A stretch of DNA of 64,000 nt, taken from positions 77,241,412-77,305,411 of the forward strand of contig CM043963.1 of assembly GCA_014529385.2 (NCBI GenBank), given 5' to 3'. This document shows positions 44,801 to 54,400 of this stretch, in pieces. Position 1 is the first letter of the stretch; each line of letters opens with the position of its first letter. Both the position numbers and the translations under genes were made by a program. The notes under the pieces were generated by a model. It searched no databases, was not told the DNA's origin, and saw nothing but the letters and a program-made list of their open reading frames with translations. The DNA comes from Adiantum capillus-veneris (lineage: Eukaryota > Streptophyta > Polypodiopsida > Polypodiales > Pteridaceae).

Positions 44801-46168
44801 ATGGTCAATGTCATGGAATCCCCCTATGTTCATTGGTTGAAACCATGTCAATGCAGTACCTTCTAGAGTAAGACCAAATCCCTCGTATTGTGTATGGAAA
44901 TCTGTTATCTGCTCAGCTCTTAAGACTTGCTTAAAGAGTGACACATGTGCATACGGATCTCCTGAACCACCATACTTCTTTGGCATACACTTGGCTACTT
45001 GAGATGGTCTCATACGTCTATGATCTGCTACCAATCTCATTGCTCCTGTGTCTCGGCTAAAGCTTTCTCTAGCATCATGGACTTCATGGGTTACCCTTGT
45101 CGGTTCCTCTGCCCTGAATCTACTACTGGGAGGTAAATGTGATGGTTCCGCTTCAAACCTTGGACCTGGAGTGGTATAGGTGGGGATTGGAACTGCACTA
45201 CCTCGATTCGTCTCCATTGACTCTCTGGAATGTAATGATCCCATTGGTCCGAGCTTCGAGTCCCAAGGTTGACTGAAAGAGTCAGCAACCTGAGTTCTTT
45301 GTCCTCCTGTTGTCATTGAGTTTTGCACTCCAGTTGTTGGTGCTGGTCTATGTGAGCTAGAAGTAACATAATACTGATGTAGTGGTCCCCCAAAGTATGT
45401 ATATCCTTCTAATTCTTTCTTGCCCATTGTTGAGTATTGCCTGCCATACTTATCGTAAGCGGCAATTTTCACTTCCGATCCCTCTGTGTAGGTAAAGACA
45501 TAGAGTCTTTTTTTGTCTGTCAACTCTCCGGTGTAGGGTTCTTCACATCTATAATAGAGATCTTGCTCCCCATTATTATATTTGTATAGCCCCACATAGA
45601 TGTTATCAGTGTTGATCCTTGTAGTTTCATTCTCTCTTCTTAACCTCGCATTAGGGAAGTTCATTATTGGTGCTTTCTCCTCGAGTTCTTCATCTATTTT
45701 GGCTTTGGTGCCCATCAATCCCCACTTGTCCACAATGTTAGGGTTTAGGACTACCAAGTACATGGTACCCTCGTCATCTAGATATCTATCTCCGCTATAG
45801 CTCACAGGCACTAAGTCCTTGAACTCACTAGGTCTTTCTTCTATCTTTACACAATAGCGGTCCATTCCATCTTTGTAGATCTTGGCACCTTGCTCATTGT
45901 CGTACTGATATTTTATGAACAATAGCTTCATTGTGGCGGAAGGGTTTGATGATCCTGCTGCCATATTTTCTCTGTTGTTCCTGTTCGAGTGTTCGGTGAA
46001 AATCTCGTAAGACCTCTCCGAAGAAGTATCAGAAACACTTCCTTCAAAGATCGGCTCTAATGGTTGCACCCAACTTTGGTTTACACTTCCCTCGGTTGAT
46101 ATGACACTTGCTGGTTCCCCTTGTTTTGGTTGATTATTCCGGAGATTCCTGCCCGATCTCAAATTCAT
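41846..46168 (-). CDS. Element A Gag with first retropepsin (PR1)
   Basis: About 1,440 codons from the ATG at 46168. An open stretch extends 13 codons further upstream without an ATG, and the matching ATG is also present in element B at 51428. Residues about 60-240 form a conserved domain I do not recognise (Tyr/Asp-rich, LYYRCEEPY). Residues about 390-540 are a retrotransposon Gag core (KKYGGSGDPYAHVSLF, TALTWFQPM, EHEKVKEASLRFKQYI). Two zinc-knuckle-like Cys/His clusters follow near residues 793-832 (CYKCGGDHLMNVCPH; CTECGVTHFIEDC). A coiled, charged region leads to the retropepsin at about residue 1270-1380 (TMAILDSGAGVAIA, NYDIILGRPFMRQ). A frameshift (2 bases fewer than B) ends the frame at 41846. 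In element B translation runs on into Pol, so Gag-Pol was probably a single long reading frame. Confidence 0.85.
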   Translation of the reverse strand: MNLRSGRNLRNNQPKQGEPASVISTEGSVNQSWVQPLEPIFEGSVSDTSSERSYEIFTEHSNRNNRENMAAGSSNPSATMKLLFIKYQYDNEQGAKIYKDGMDRYCVKIEERPSEFKDLVPVSYSGDRYLDDEGTMYLVVLNPNIVDKWGLMGTKAKIDEELEEKAPIMNFPNARLRRENETTRINTDNIYVGLYKYNNGEQDLYYRCEEPYTGELTDKKRLYVFTYTEGSEVKIAAYDKYGRQYSTMGKKELEGYTYFGGPLHQYYVTSSSHRPAPTTGVQNSMTTGGQRTQVADSFSQPWDSKLGPMGSLHSRESMETNRGSAVPIPTYTTPGPRFEAEPSHLPPSSRFRAEEPTRVTHEVHDARESFSRDTGAMRLVADHRRMRPSQVAKCMPKKYGGSGDPYAHVSLFKQVLRAEQITDFHTQYEGFGLTLEGTALTWFQPMNIGGFHDIDHLLREFAEEFSKRGIKHNTVSQIYAFKQREHEKVKEASLRFKQYIERCPVRERPQDDRLSVLFIEGLRNDTLKKDLHLKACTSFEQVTREALYLVDNCTVYGEVSADTDFASSSSSSVASETTTKKNVQTTTMPNVEQMIEDALKRMAPYQKPLPKTLKWCAIEQKWTNHPTEECYYNKGYVRERQYAPPAQLAPPQIHPVPRYPTGNVPGPMGIERPQPVLGQQPPLPGARPVGIRYAPTLENQEEQALVPVQAYYEESGAHMSPTVYYPPEEPKQPEPWGMIGNVGTPTVTSASDEERYNLDARTLMFIAHGGLTGQRPSYPQRTNQMGPRPALGPCYKCGGDHLMNVCPHTEIIRINAYCTECGVTHFIEDCSKNPNKVQKTTLNMLETIPTSSGSENETLIPTQVVTRAQAKKTTREPENGKLATEVVSQGPRSQKNTWKARKARMKLRKEREDAILAEELKQTKARLEKLESQNGKREMSPERTKQKSIKETTSLSSGGSVLVDKVHEPLDALMRAYEARLKNNQTQEQRWMTYPNAELEKQRLEMCQRMIETAQALLEPPRETMNCGTENPIQQETIVSRVAEKTPSAQKPENTHKDDRIVLNTTDQEIESFHPVIQRIYGRDEDYNEFWKQVREANFANELSCQANQTNWEKDIRNPPIVEFEAGSQVDLDLQSYWGDGGSVRTMESKPHSLNTLPSYLGEYEAKSEIRALPSRRISSEKVMDSQGLIEILSTPVTCTITLAELLRLRPHMWTTVGKCLEKFGIKDPTSRLQEGIQELSKPQKNAKPVPLNKVGEYCEGEEGNTTLPVEFQGVNTMAILDSGAGVAIATKEIWKKWGKPAIRKTRLKLQLADGHMEKPMGLLEKVVVTSCGIEYEHTFAIVDFAKENNYDIILGRPFMRQLKMVQDWGYDHIYLRNMETTTRVNLKDHSYKDVNRTPVEEFDSATLAGSEFPAWLGKPKELWMCGASKCGSLTREEVF

Positions 46169-47579
46169 CAATTCCCCTAAAGGACTGTAACTTTTCCGTC
46201 TCGGCAATTTGTTTTCCCCAAGTTTTTGTGGTCAGAATTGATCCAAACTGATTGATACTTGGTCAATTGTTTAATCTTGTCAGTTGGACAACTTCTGTTT
46301 CATCAAGTGAGAATTTTGTTGCAGTTATGCTGAAAAAGACATTATACGCGTATGATGTCTTTTTTCACAGATTTAGACTATTTTGGTTATGCTCACTCTC
46401 AGTAGCCCCCTTTATGCTCTGTTCACTCACAAAATTCAGTTTGAACTCTGTTTGAGCAAGTTATGGCTAATTTAGGCTTTTCTTGGCAATTTTCCGCTTT
46501 TGACTTGTTTTTTGGGTCAATTGTGATCCAAATGGGATGAAACTTGAAATATAACCTCTAGACAGCTATTACAATGGATCTGTGTTGGCAAAGTATCAAA
46601 ATATGTCCAAAATTAGGTCAAAGACATCATACGCGTATGATGTCTTTTTCATCAATTTGGGTCAAAACTTGATATTTATGCTTCCTACAGTGTTTGTAAC
46701 AATCTTGTCAGGTCAGATTTCAAAAATAAGCAGTGGAAGTGCCAAAAGACATTATACGCGTATGATGTCTTTTGTCCCAGATTTTGACTATTTTTGGTTT
46801 TAAGCCTTCTCCAATGTTTATAATTGAGTTTCAAGTGTTTTTGTCAGGTTTGAATGTAAAAACAAGATTTGAATCCAAAATTTCCTATTCTTTGCGTTTC
46901 TTGGACTCCGACTTGTCTTTTTGGGTTTCTTTGAGTGTTAATGCTCTTGTTTTAAGTTGATCTTAGGGTAAAACCCCCCTTCTAAACACTCTGGCAATGT
47001 CAAATTTTCAATTTTAGTCTCTGTTTAGGTCCTAAGACATCATACGCGTATGATGTCTAAAGTTGCAGATTTCCAGTTTTTCAGCACAGAACTCTTCCAA
47101 TAGCTCTTTTAAGTGCTCAGCAACAATCAGTTACACAGAAAATTTTTTGAACTTTGTTTATTGCATATTTCACTACCAAAGCAACTTTTTCAGTGATCTA
47201 ACATGCAATCAAACACATCAAGCAAATAGAACACCAATTGATAGCTCTAGATCAGGATCAAATCAGGCCCTACCTAAGCTACTTCTAATCATAAAATGGA
47301 TTTTTTGCAATTGAAAATATAAAGAGATTTACTGCCACACAAGGGGTAGCAAATGCTTTTTATGTCAACAACCACTTAAACCCCATCAAAAAACAATCTA
47401 ATCTAAGCTAAACTAAAAATACTGTCAACACGGAAGACCCAGGAATACCCCACCTCCTAGTATCTCTCGAGACCTTCAGAGTCCACCACTCCTAGATCTT
47501 TTCTAACTAAAGTATACAAAGTAGTTTATACGACTCGCCTCGTAGGATTAGTCTAAGGTCACCTACTTAGGGCTCTCGT
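46169..47579 (-). other. Element A 5' leader (untranslated)
   Basis: 1.4 kb between the primer-binding site and gag. No conserved ORF. It holds four palindromes and is conserved with 50024-51427 in element B. Words shared with the 3' non-coding tract suggest common origin of the two tracts. Confidence 0.75.
46333..47058 (-). repeat. Element A, four-copy palindrome array in the leader
   Basis: Copies at 47035-47058 (24 bases, perfect), 46744-46773 (30 bases, one mismatched pair), 46620-46647 (28 bases, perfect) and 46333-46364 (32 bases, one mismatched pair). The half-site is AGACATCATACG, extended outward by A-runs paired with T-runs. Centre spacing in sense order is 288, 125 and 285. Confidence 0.93.
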
Positions 47580-47596
47580 CCCCGGCAACGGCGCCA
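47580..47596 (-). other. Element A primer-binding site, tRNA-Asp type
   Basis: Sense TGGCGCCGTTGCCGGGG, two bases after the 5' LTR end. It is exactly complementary to the 3' end I know for plant tRNA-Asp, including the CCA. This primes minus-strand cDNA synthesis. The same primer is used by Athila-type elements. Confidence 0.9.
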
Positions 47597-47598
47597 AA

Positions 47599-48222
47599 TG
47601 TTAAGGCGGTTACGCCGCTAGCGGAAGCTAAATAGCGAGAACTCAACCAACAACAGAATTTGTCAGACGAGGACGGAGCTTGACCCGCAGGCGCATGGAA
47701 ACAACTAGGTGGGTGTCAAATCACCTACTCGACCTTCTAATGACAATCACTACTAAGGAAATCAAATCTAAGTTACAAAATACGCAAGTGACTGAAATCC
47801 GTACTACGAACGAATGCTATACGAAACAGGATATAGAATTTTCGAATCGATCTCAAACTCAAGGGGAAGTCTATGCACTAGGTAAGAACAACACCCTAAA
47901 GACTTGAACTGCAAAATCAACCTATAACCACTCCGTGCGGCAAACGCGTATGAAGACAGGCCGAAAAATACAGGTGACCGAAACTTGACCCCGATGGTAC
48001 TAATGTGTAGCTCTACTCGTTGTGGTTCTATAGATATGTTGCACGCTCTATTCCGACACACGAGTTGGAAGAAAACTCACATCGAAGCTCGTAGGAACTT
48101 ACCACACATAGAAGCCGATAGCGCGCACTCTTGGTATCTGTGCGTAGCTCTCACCGTTGCTAACACAATGGCGGTATCGCTTCTCCAATGGCGGCCCCGT
48201 AGCTCGCGTAGCAAGAAGATAA

Positions 48223-48309
<87 letters not shown>

Positions 48310-48611
48310 ACACAGTCACGGCGCTCAAAAACTCACTTTGATTAATTGAATTTTTTTAGGTTACAAAACTTTGGCTTATATACCTCAGCCTTGGAGGTGA
48401 GAACATCTCTAATTATTTACATCAACAGGTGAAATTACTTCGGGATTACAAGCTGGAAACTCAATTGAGTCCCGTTACTTAATGAATGGCTCAAATCAAA
48501 ATTAATGTCGGAAAGACATTTATTACAATCAATGGTTACAAAATGATGGGTGTGAGCAAAAATGTGGGTGTGATCCTCTGCTGGCTCAACACTTCCTCTG
48601 CTGGCTCAACA
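47599..48611 (-). repeat. Element A 5' LTR with TATA box
   Basis: 1,013-bp LTR, TGTTGAGCC...CCTTAACA in sense. The TATATAA box is at 48377-48383. The GA tract (CT on plus) at 48225-48307 is 83 bases, 10 longer than in the 3' LTR, which accounts for essentially all the length difference. The tandem duplication of the terminal 16-mer is present, as in the 3' LTR. Confidence 0.93.
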
Positions 48612-49059
48612 CATACAGATAGAACTTAATCAAGAAAGTGTTTTTACACCTTATGAATGCCATGTGTGGCATGGTAATAGCTAGTAGTTTGATAAGTTAA
48701 GTTGGTGGGGCTCATTTTGATGAAAAATATTAAATAGGAGTGCTTAAAGATAAGAAATTAAAAAAGAAAGGGGGGTGGGGGTGAATGGCAGGTGGCAATT
48801 TATGCAAGCGACCAGAAGGAAACCTAGGGGGAGGGGGTGAGAAGACAGTTGTTGCACATGCCAAGATACAACAGCTGTTTTGTTTTCTTTATATGGTGGC
48901 CTTTGCATACATCATAAAAACTAATATCTAATTCTCCCAAATAATTCTCTCATGTTAAACTGATCATTTAATATGGGGAGGTACTAAGGGAGTAGAAGCT
49001 AGAATTTTGGTAAGGCTGCCAGACCGGTCTCAGCAGGGGATCCAAAGGGGGACAGTCTG
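48612..49059. other. Spacer between the head-to-head elements
   Basis: 448 bases. The first five (CATAC) are the right target-site duplication of element A. The rest is AT-rich with a G-rich patch near 48770 and shows no gene. Confidence 0.8.
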
Positions 49060-50003
49060 TGTTGAGCCAGCAGAGGATCACACCCACATTTTTGCTCACA
49101 CTCATCATTTTGTAACCATTGATTGTAATAAATGTCTTTCCGATATTAATTTTGATTTGAGCTATTCATTAAGTAACGGGACTCAATTGAGTTTCCAGCT
49201 TGTAATCCCGAAGTAATTTCACTTGCTGATGTAATTAGTTAGAGATGTTCTCACCTCTAAGGCTTAGGTATATAAGCCAAAGTTTTTGTAACCTAAGGGG
49301 ATTCAGATTATTAATCAAAGTGAGTTTTTTGGAGCGCGGTGACTGTGTCTGAGAGAGAGAGAGAGAGAGAGTGAGAGTCTTATCTACTTGCTATGCGAGC
49401 TACGGAGCCGCCATTAGAGAAGCGACACCGCCATTGTGTTAGCAACGGCGAGAGCTACGCACAGATACCAAGAGTGCGCGCTATCGGCTTCTATGTGTGG
49501 TAAGTTCCTACGAGCTTCGGTGTGAGTTTTCTTCCAACTCGTGTGTTGGAATGGAGCGTGCAGCATATCTATAGAACCACAACGAGTAGAGCTACACATT
49601 AGTACCATCGGGGTCAAGTTTTGATCACCTGTATTTTTCGGCCTGTCTTCATACGCGTTTACCGCACGAAGTGGTTATAGGTTGATTTTGCAGTTCAAGT
49701 CTTTAGGGCGTTGTTCTTACCTAGTGTATAGACTTCCCCTTGAGTTTGAGATCGATTCAATGATTCTAGATCCTGTTTCATATAGCATTCGTTCGTAGTA
49801 CGGATTTCAGTCACTTGCGTATTTTAGAACTTAGATTTGATTTCCTTAGTAGTGATTCTCATTAGAAGGTCGAGTAGGTGCTTTGACACCCACCTAGTTG
49901 TTTCCATGCGCCTGCGGGTCAAGTTCCGTCCTCGTCTGACAAATTCTGTTGTTGGTTGAGTTCTCGCTATTTAGCTTCCGCTAGCGACGTAACCGCCTTA
50001 ACA
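49060..50003 (+). repeat. Element B 5' LTR
   Basis: 944-bp LTR, TGTTGAGCC...CCTTAACA. TATATAA at 49269-49275. The GA tract at about 49351-49371 is short and interrupted, against 73-83 bases in element A. The terminal 16-mer is present once, not twice as in element A. Confidence 0.92.
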
Positions 50004-50005
50004 TT

Positions 50006-50023
50006 TGGCGCCGCTGCCAGGGA
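50006..50023 (+). other. Element B primer-binding site, decayed tRNA-Asp type
   Basis: TGGCGCCGCTGCCAGGGA, two bases after the LTR. It differs from the element A site by two transitions, so priming would be weakened. Confidence 0.8.
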
Positions 50024-51427
50024 CGAGAGCCCTAAGTAGGTGACCTTAGACTAATCCTATGAGGTGAGTCGTATAAACTACTTTGTATACTTTAGTTAGA
50101 AAAGATCTAGGAGTGGTGGACTTCGAAGATCTCGAGAGATACTAGGAAGCGGGGTATTCCTGGGTCTTCCGTGTTGACAGTATTTTTAGTTTAGCTTAGA
50201 TTTGTTTGTTGTTTTGTTGGTGTTGAGTAGTTGTTGATAGAAGAAGAATTTGCTAGTCCGTGAGTGACAGTGGATCTCTTTAAAATCACAATTACCAAAC
50301 CCATTTTATGATTAGGAATAGCTTAGGTAGGACTTCATTTGATCCTTATCTAGAGCTAGTAATCATTGGAGTATTTGTTTGATATGGTTGATTGCATGTT
50401 AGATCACTAAACCGTCGAGTTAGTAGTGAAACTTGCAATAAACAAAAGTCAGAGAAATTTTCTGTGTATCTGGGAGCTGCTGAGCACTTGAGAAAGCTTT
50501 AGGAAGGATTCTGTGCCAAAAAACTGGAAATCTGCAACTTTAGACATCATACGCGTATGATGTATAAATGACCAAACAGAGACCAAAACAGAAATTTTGA
50601 CTTTACCAGAGTGTTCAAAAGGGGGGTTATACCCTAATTTCAACTTAAAACAAGAGCATTAACACTCAAAGAAACCCAAAAAGACAAGTCGGAGCCCAAG
50701 AAACGCAAAGAACAGGAAATTTTGGATTCAGATCTTGTTTTTACATTCAAACCTGACAAAAACACTTGAAACTCAATTATAAACATTGGAGAAGGCTTAA
50801 AACCAAGAATAGTCAAAATCTGGGACAAAAGACATTATACGCGTATAATGTCTTTTAGCACATCCACTGCTTATTTTTTATATCTGATCTGACAAGATTG
50901 TTACAAACACTATAGAAAGCATAAATATCAAGTCTTGACCCAAATTGATGAAAAAGACATCATACACGTATGATGTCTTTGACCTAATTTTGGACATATT
51001 TTGATACTTTGCCAACACAGATCCAGTGTAATAGCTGTCTAGAGGTTATATTTCAAGTTTCATCCCATTTGGATCACAATTGACCCAAAACAAGTCAACA
51101 GCGGAAAATTGCCAAGAAAAGCCTAAATTAGCCATAACTTGCTCAAACAGAGTTCAAACTGAATTTTGTGAGTGGACAGAGCATAAGGGGGCTACTGAGA
51201 GTGAGCATAACCAAAATGGTCCAAATCTGTGAAAAAAGACATCATACGTATATAATGTCTTTTTCAGCATAACTACAACAAAATTCTCACTTGATGAAAC
51301 AGAAGTTGTCCAACTGACAAGAATAAACAATTAACCAAGTATCAATCAGTTTGGATCAATTCTGACCACAAAAACTTAGGAAAACAAATTGCCGAGACGG
51401 AAAATTTAAAGTCCTTTAGGGGAATTG
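50024..51427 (+). other. Element B 5' leader
   Basis: 1.4 kb without a conserved ORF, homologous to 46169-47579 inverted. It contains four palindromes at the same relative positions as element A. Confidence 0.75.
50542..51264 (+). repeat. Element B, four-copy palindrome array in the leader
   Basis: Copies at 50542-50565 (one mismatched pair), 50827-50856 (perfect over 30 bases, with a T/A pair where the consensus has C/G), 50953-50980 (one core change) and 51233-51264 (degenerate core). Centre spacing is 288, 125 and 282, matching element A. Confidence 0.92.
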
Positions 51428-54400
51428 ATGAATTTGAGATCGGGCAAGAATCTCCAGAATAACCAACCAAAACAAGGGGAACAAGCAAGTGTCATATTAA
51501 CCGAGGGAAGTGTAAACCAAAGTTGGGTGCAACCATTAGAGTCGATCTTTGAAGGAAGTGTTTCTGATACTTCTTCGGAGAGATCTTACGAGATTTTCAC
51601 CGAACACTTGGAACACTTGAACCTGAACAACAGAGAAAATATGGCAGCAGGATCATCAAACCCTTCTGCCACAATGAAGCTATTGTTCATAAAATATCTG
51701 TACGACAATGAGCAAGGTGCCAAGATCTACAAAGATGGAATGGACCGCTATTGTGTAAATATAGAAGATAGACCTAGTGAGTTCAAGGACTTAGTGCCTG
51801 TGAGCTATAGCAGAGATAGATATCTAGATGATGAGGGTACCATGTACTTGGTAGTCCTAAACCCTAACATTGTGGACAAGTGGAGATTGATGGGCACCAA
51901 AGCCAAAGTAGATGAAGAACTCGATGAGAAAGCACCAATAATGAACTTCCCTGATGCGAGGTTAAGAAGAGAGAATGAAACTACAAGGATCAACACTGAT
52001 AACATCTATGTGGGGCTATACAAATATAATAATGGGGAGCAAGATCTCTATTATAGATGTGAAGAACCCTACATCGGAGAGTTGACAGACCAAAAAAGAC
52101 TTTAAGTCTTTACCTACACAGAGGGATCGGAAGTGAAAATTGCCGCTTACGACAAGTATGGGAGGCAATACTCAACAATGGGCAAGAAAGAATTAGAAGG
52201 ATATACATACTTTCGGGGAACACTACATCATTATTATGTTACTTCTAGATCACAAAGACTAGCACCAACAAATGGAGTGCAAAACCCAATGACAACAAGA
52301 GGACAAAGAACTCAGGCTGCTGACTCTTTCAGCCAACCTCAGTACTCGAAGCCCGGACCAATGGGATCATTACATTCCAGAGAGTCAATGGATACGAATC
52401 GAGGTAGTGCAGTTCGAATCCCCACGTATACCACTCCAGGTCCAAGGTTCGAAGAGGAACCATCACATTTACCTCCTAGTAGTAAACTCAAGGCAGGGGA
52501 ACCGACCAGGGTAACCCATGAAGTCCATGATGCTAGAGAAAGCTTTAGCCGGGACACAGGAGCAATGAGATTGGTAGTAGACCATAGACGTATGAGACCA
52601 TCTCAAGTATCCAAGTGTGTGCCTAAGAAGTATGGTGGTTCAGGAGATCCGTATGCACATGTGTCACTCTTTAAGCAAGTCTTAAGAGCTGAGCAGATAA
52701 CAGATTTCAATACACAATACGAGGGATTTGGTCTTACTCTAGAAGGTACGGCATTGACATGGTTTCAACCACTGAACAGAGGGGGATTCCATGACATTGA
52801 CCATTTGCTAAGAGAGTTTGCTGAGGAATTCTCAAAACGAGGGATTAAGCACAATACGGTCTCACAAATATATGCTTTTAAACAGAGAGAACACGAAAAA
52901 GTGAAGGAAGCTTCACTTCGCTTCAAACAATACATTGAGAGATGTCCAGTACGTGAACGACCACAAGATGACAGACTATTTGTTCTCTTTATTGAAGGAT
53001 TGAGAAATGACACTCTCAAGAAGGACTTGCACTTGAAAGCTTGTACAAGTTTCGAGCAAGTAACGAGAGCAGCATTGTACTTAGTGGATAACTGTACGGT
53101 TTATGGAGAGGTGTCAACGGATACAGATTTTGCATCCAGTAGCTCTTCCTCCATAGCGAGCGAGACTACCACTAAAAAGAATGTTCAAACAACAATCATG
53201 CCAAATGTAGAGCAAATGATAGAAGATGCTCTAAAAAGGATGGCACCATACCAAAAACCATTGCCAAAACCACTGAAATGGTGTGCTATCTAACAAAAAT
53301 GGACAAACCATCCAACAGAGGAGTGCTATTACAACAAAGGGTATGTAAGGGAGCGTCAGTATACACCTCCTGCTCAATTAGCACCACCTCAGGTACATCC
53401 AGTACCTCGATACCCAACGGGAAATGTACCAGGACCTATGGGGATAGAAAGACCACAACCGGTATTGGGACAACAACCACCTGTACTAGGAGCAAGACCA
53501 GTGGGCATTAGATATGCACCATCCTTAGAGAATCAGGAAGAATAAGACTTAGTGCCTGTTCAAGCCTATTATGAAGAATCTGGTGCACACATGTCTCCAA
53601 CTATGTATTACCCACCAGAAGAACCCAAACAACCAGAACCATGGGGCATGATTGGGAATGTTGGAATACCAACAGTTACAAGTGCTTCTGATGAAGAGAG
53701 ATACAATTTGGACGCAAGAACATTGATGTTCATAGCTCATGGAGGGTTAACAGGACAAAGACCATCCTATCCACAAAGGACGAATCAAATGGGACCAAGA
53801 CCAGCACTAGGACCCTGTTACAAGTGTGGAGGTGACCATCTGATGAATGTTTGTCCACATACGGAAATCATTAGAATTAACGCTTATTGCACTGAGTGTG
53901 GGGTTACTCACTTCATTGAGGATTGTTCAAAGAATCCAAACAAAGTGCAAAAGACGACATTGAATATGCTAGAAACTATTCCTACCAGCAATGGGTCTGA
54001 AAATGAAACTCTGATACCAACGCAAGTTGTTACTAGAGCTCAAGCTAAGAAAACCACTAGAGAACCTGAGAATGGAAAGTTAGCGACTGAAGTGGTTAGT
54101 CAAGGACCGCGGAGTCAGAGAAACACATGGAAAGCTAGAAAAGCACGCATGAAGTTGAGAAAAGAACGTGAAGGCGCTATTCTAGCTGAGGAACTAAAGC
54201 GAACTAAAGATAGATTAGAAAAACTTGAGAGTCAAAACGGGAAACGAGAGATGAGCCCGGAAAGAACGAAACAAAAGAGTATCAAAGAAACAACGAGCTT
54301 AAGCTCAGGGGGATCAGTGCTAGTCAACAAAGTCCACGAACCATTGGACGCACTAATGAGAGCTTACGAAGCTAGGTTAAAGAACAACCAAACACAAGAA

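Larger units (their letters stand above)
29441..48611 (-). mobile_element. Element A: complete 19.2-kb Ty3/gypsy LTR retrotransposon
   Basis: Bounded by LTRs with TG...CA ends and a perfect 5-bp target-site duplication, CATAC, at 29436-29440 and 48612-48616. In sense (minus) order: 5' LTR, tRNA-Asp primer site, 1.4-kb leader with four palindromes, Gag-protease, RT-RNase H-double H2C2-integrase, second retropepsin-like domain with repeated KQ(I/V)W motifs, 2.8-kb non-coding tract with five palindromes, two 3' ORFs, polypurine tract, 3' LTR. RT with integrase downstream makes it Ty3/gypsy. I see no chromodomain, and the tRNA-Asp primer is used by Athila-type elements, so a non-chromovirus lineage is likely but not proven. 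The LTRs look nearly identical apart from a GA tract, so insertion was fairly recent. Frameshifts and stops noted below mean this copy is not autonomous as it stands. Confidence 0.93.

Noticed and set aside
41846-46207. Gag start at 46207
   Set aside because: That codon is TTG; the ATG at 46168 is conserved at 51428 in element B and is the better start.
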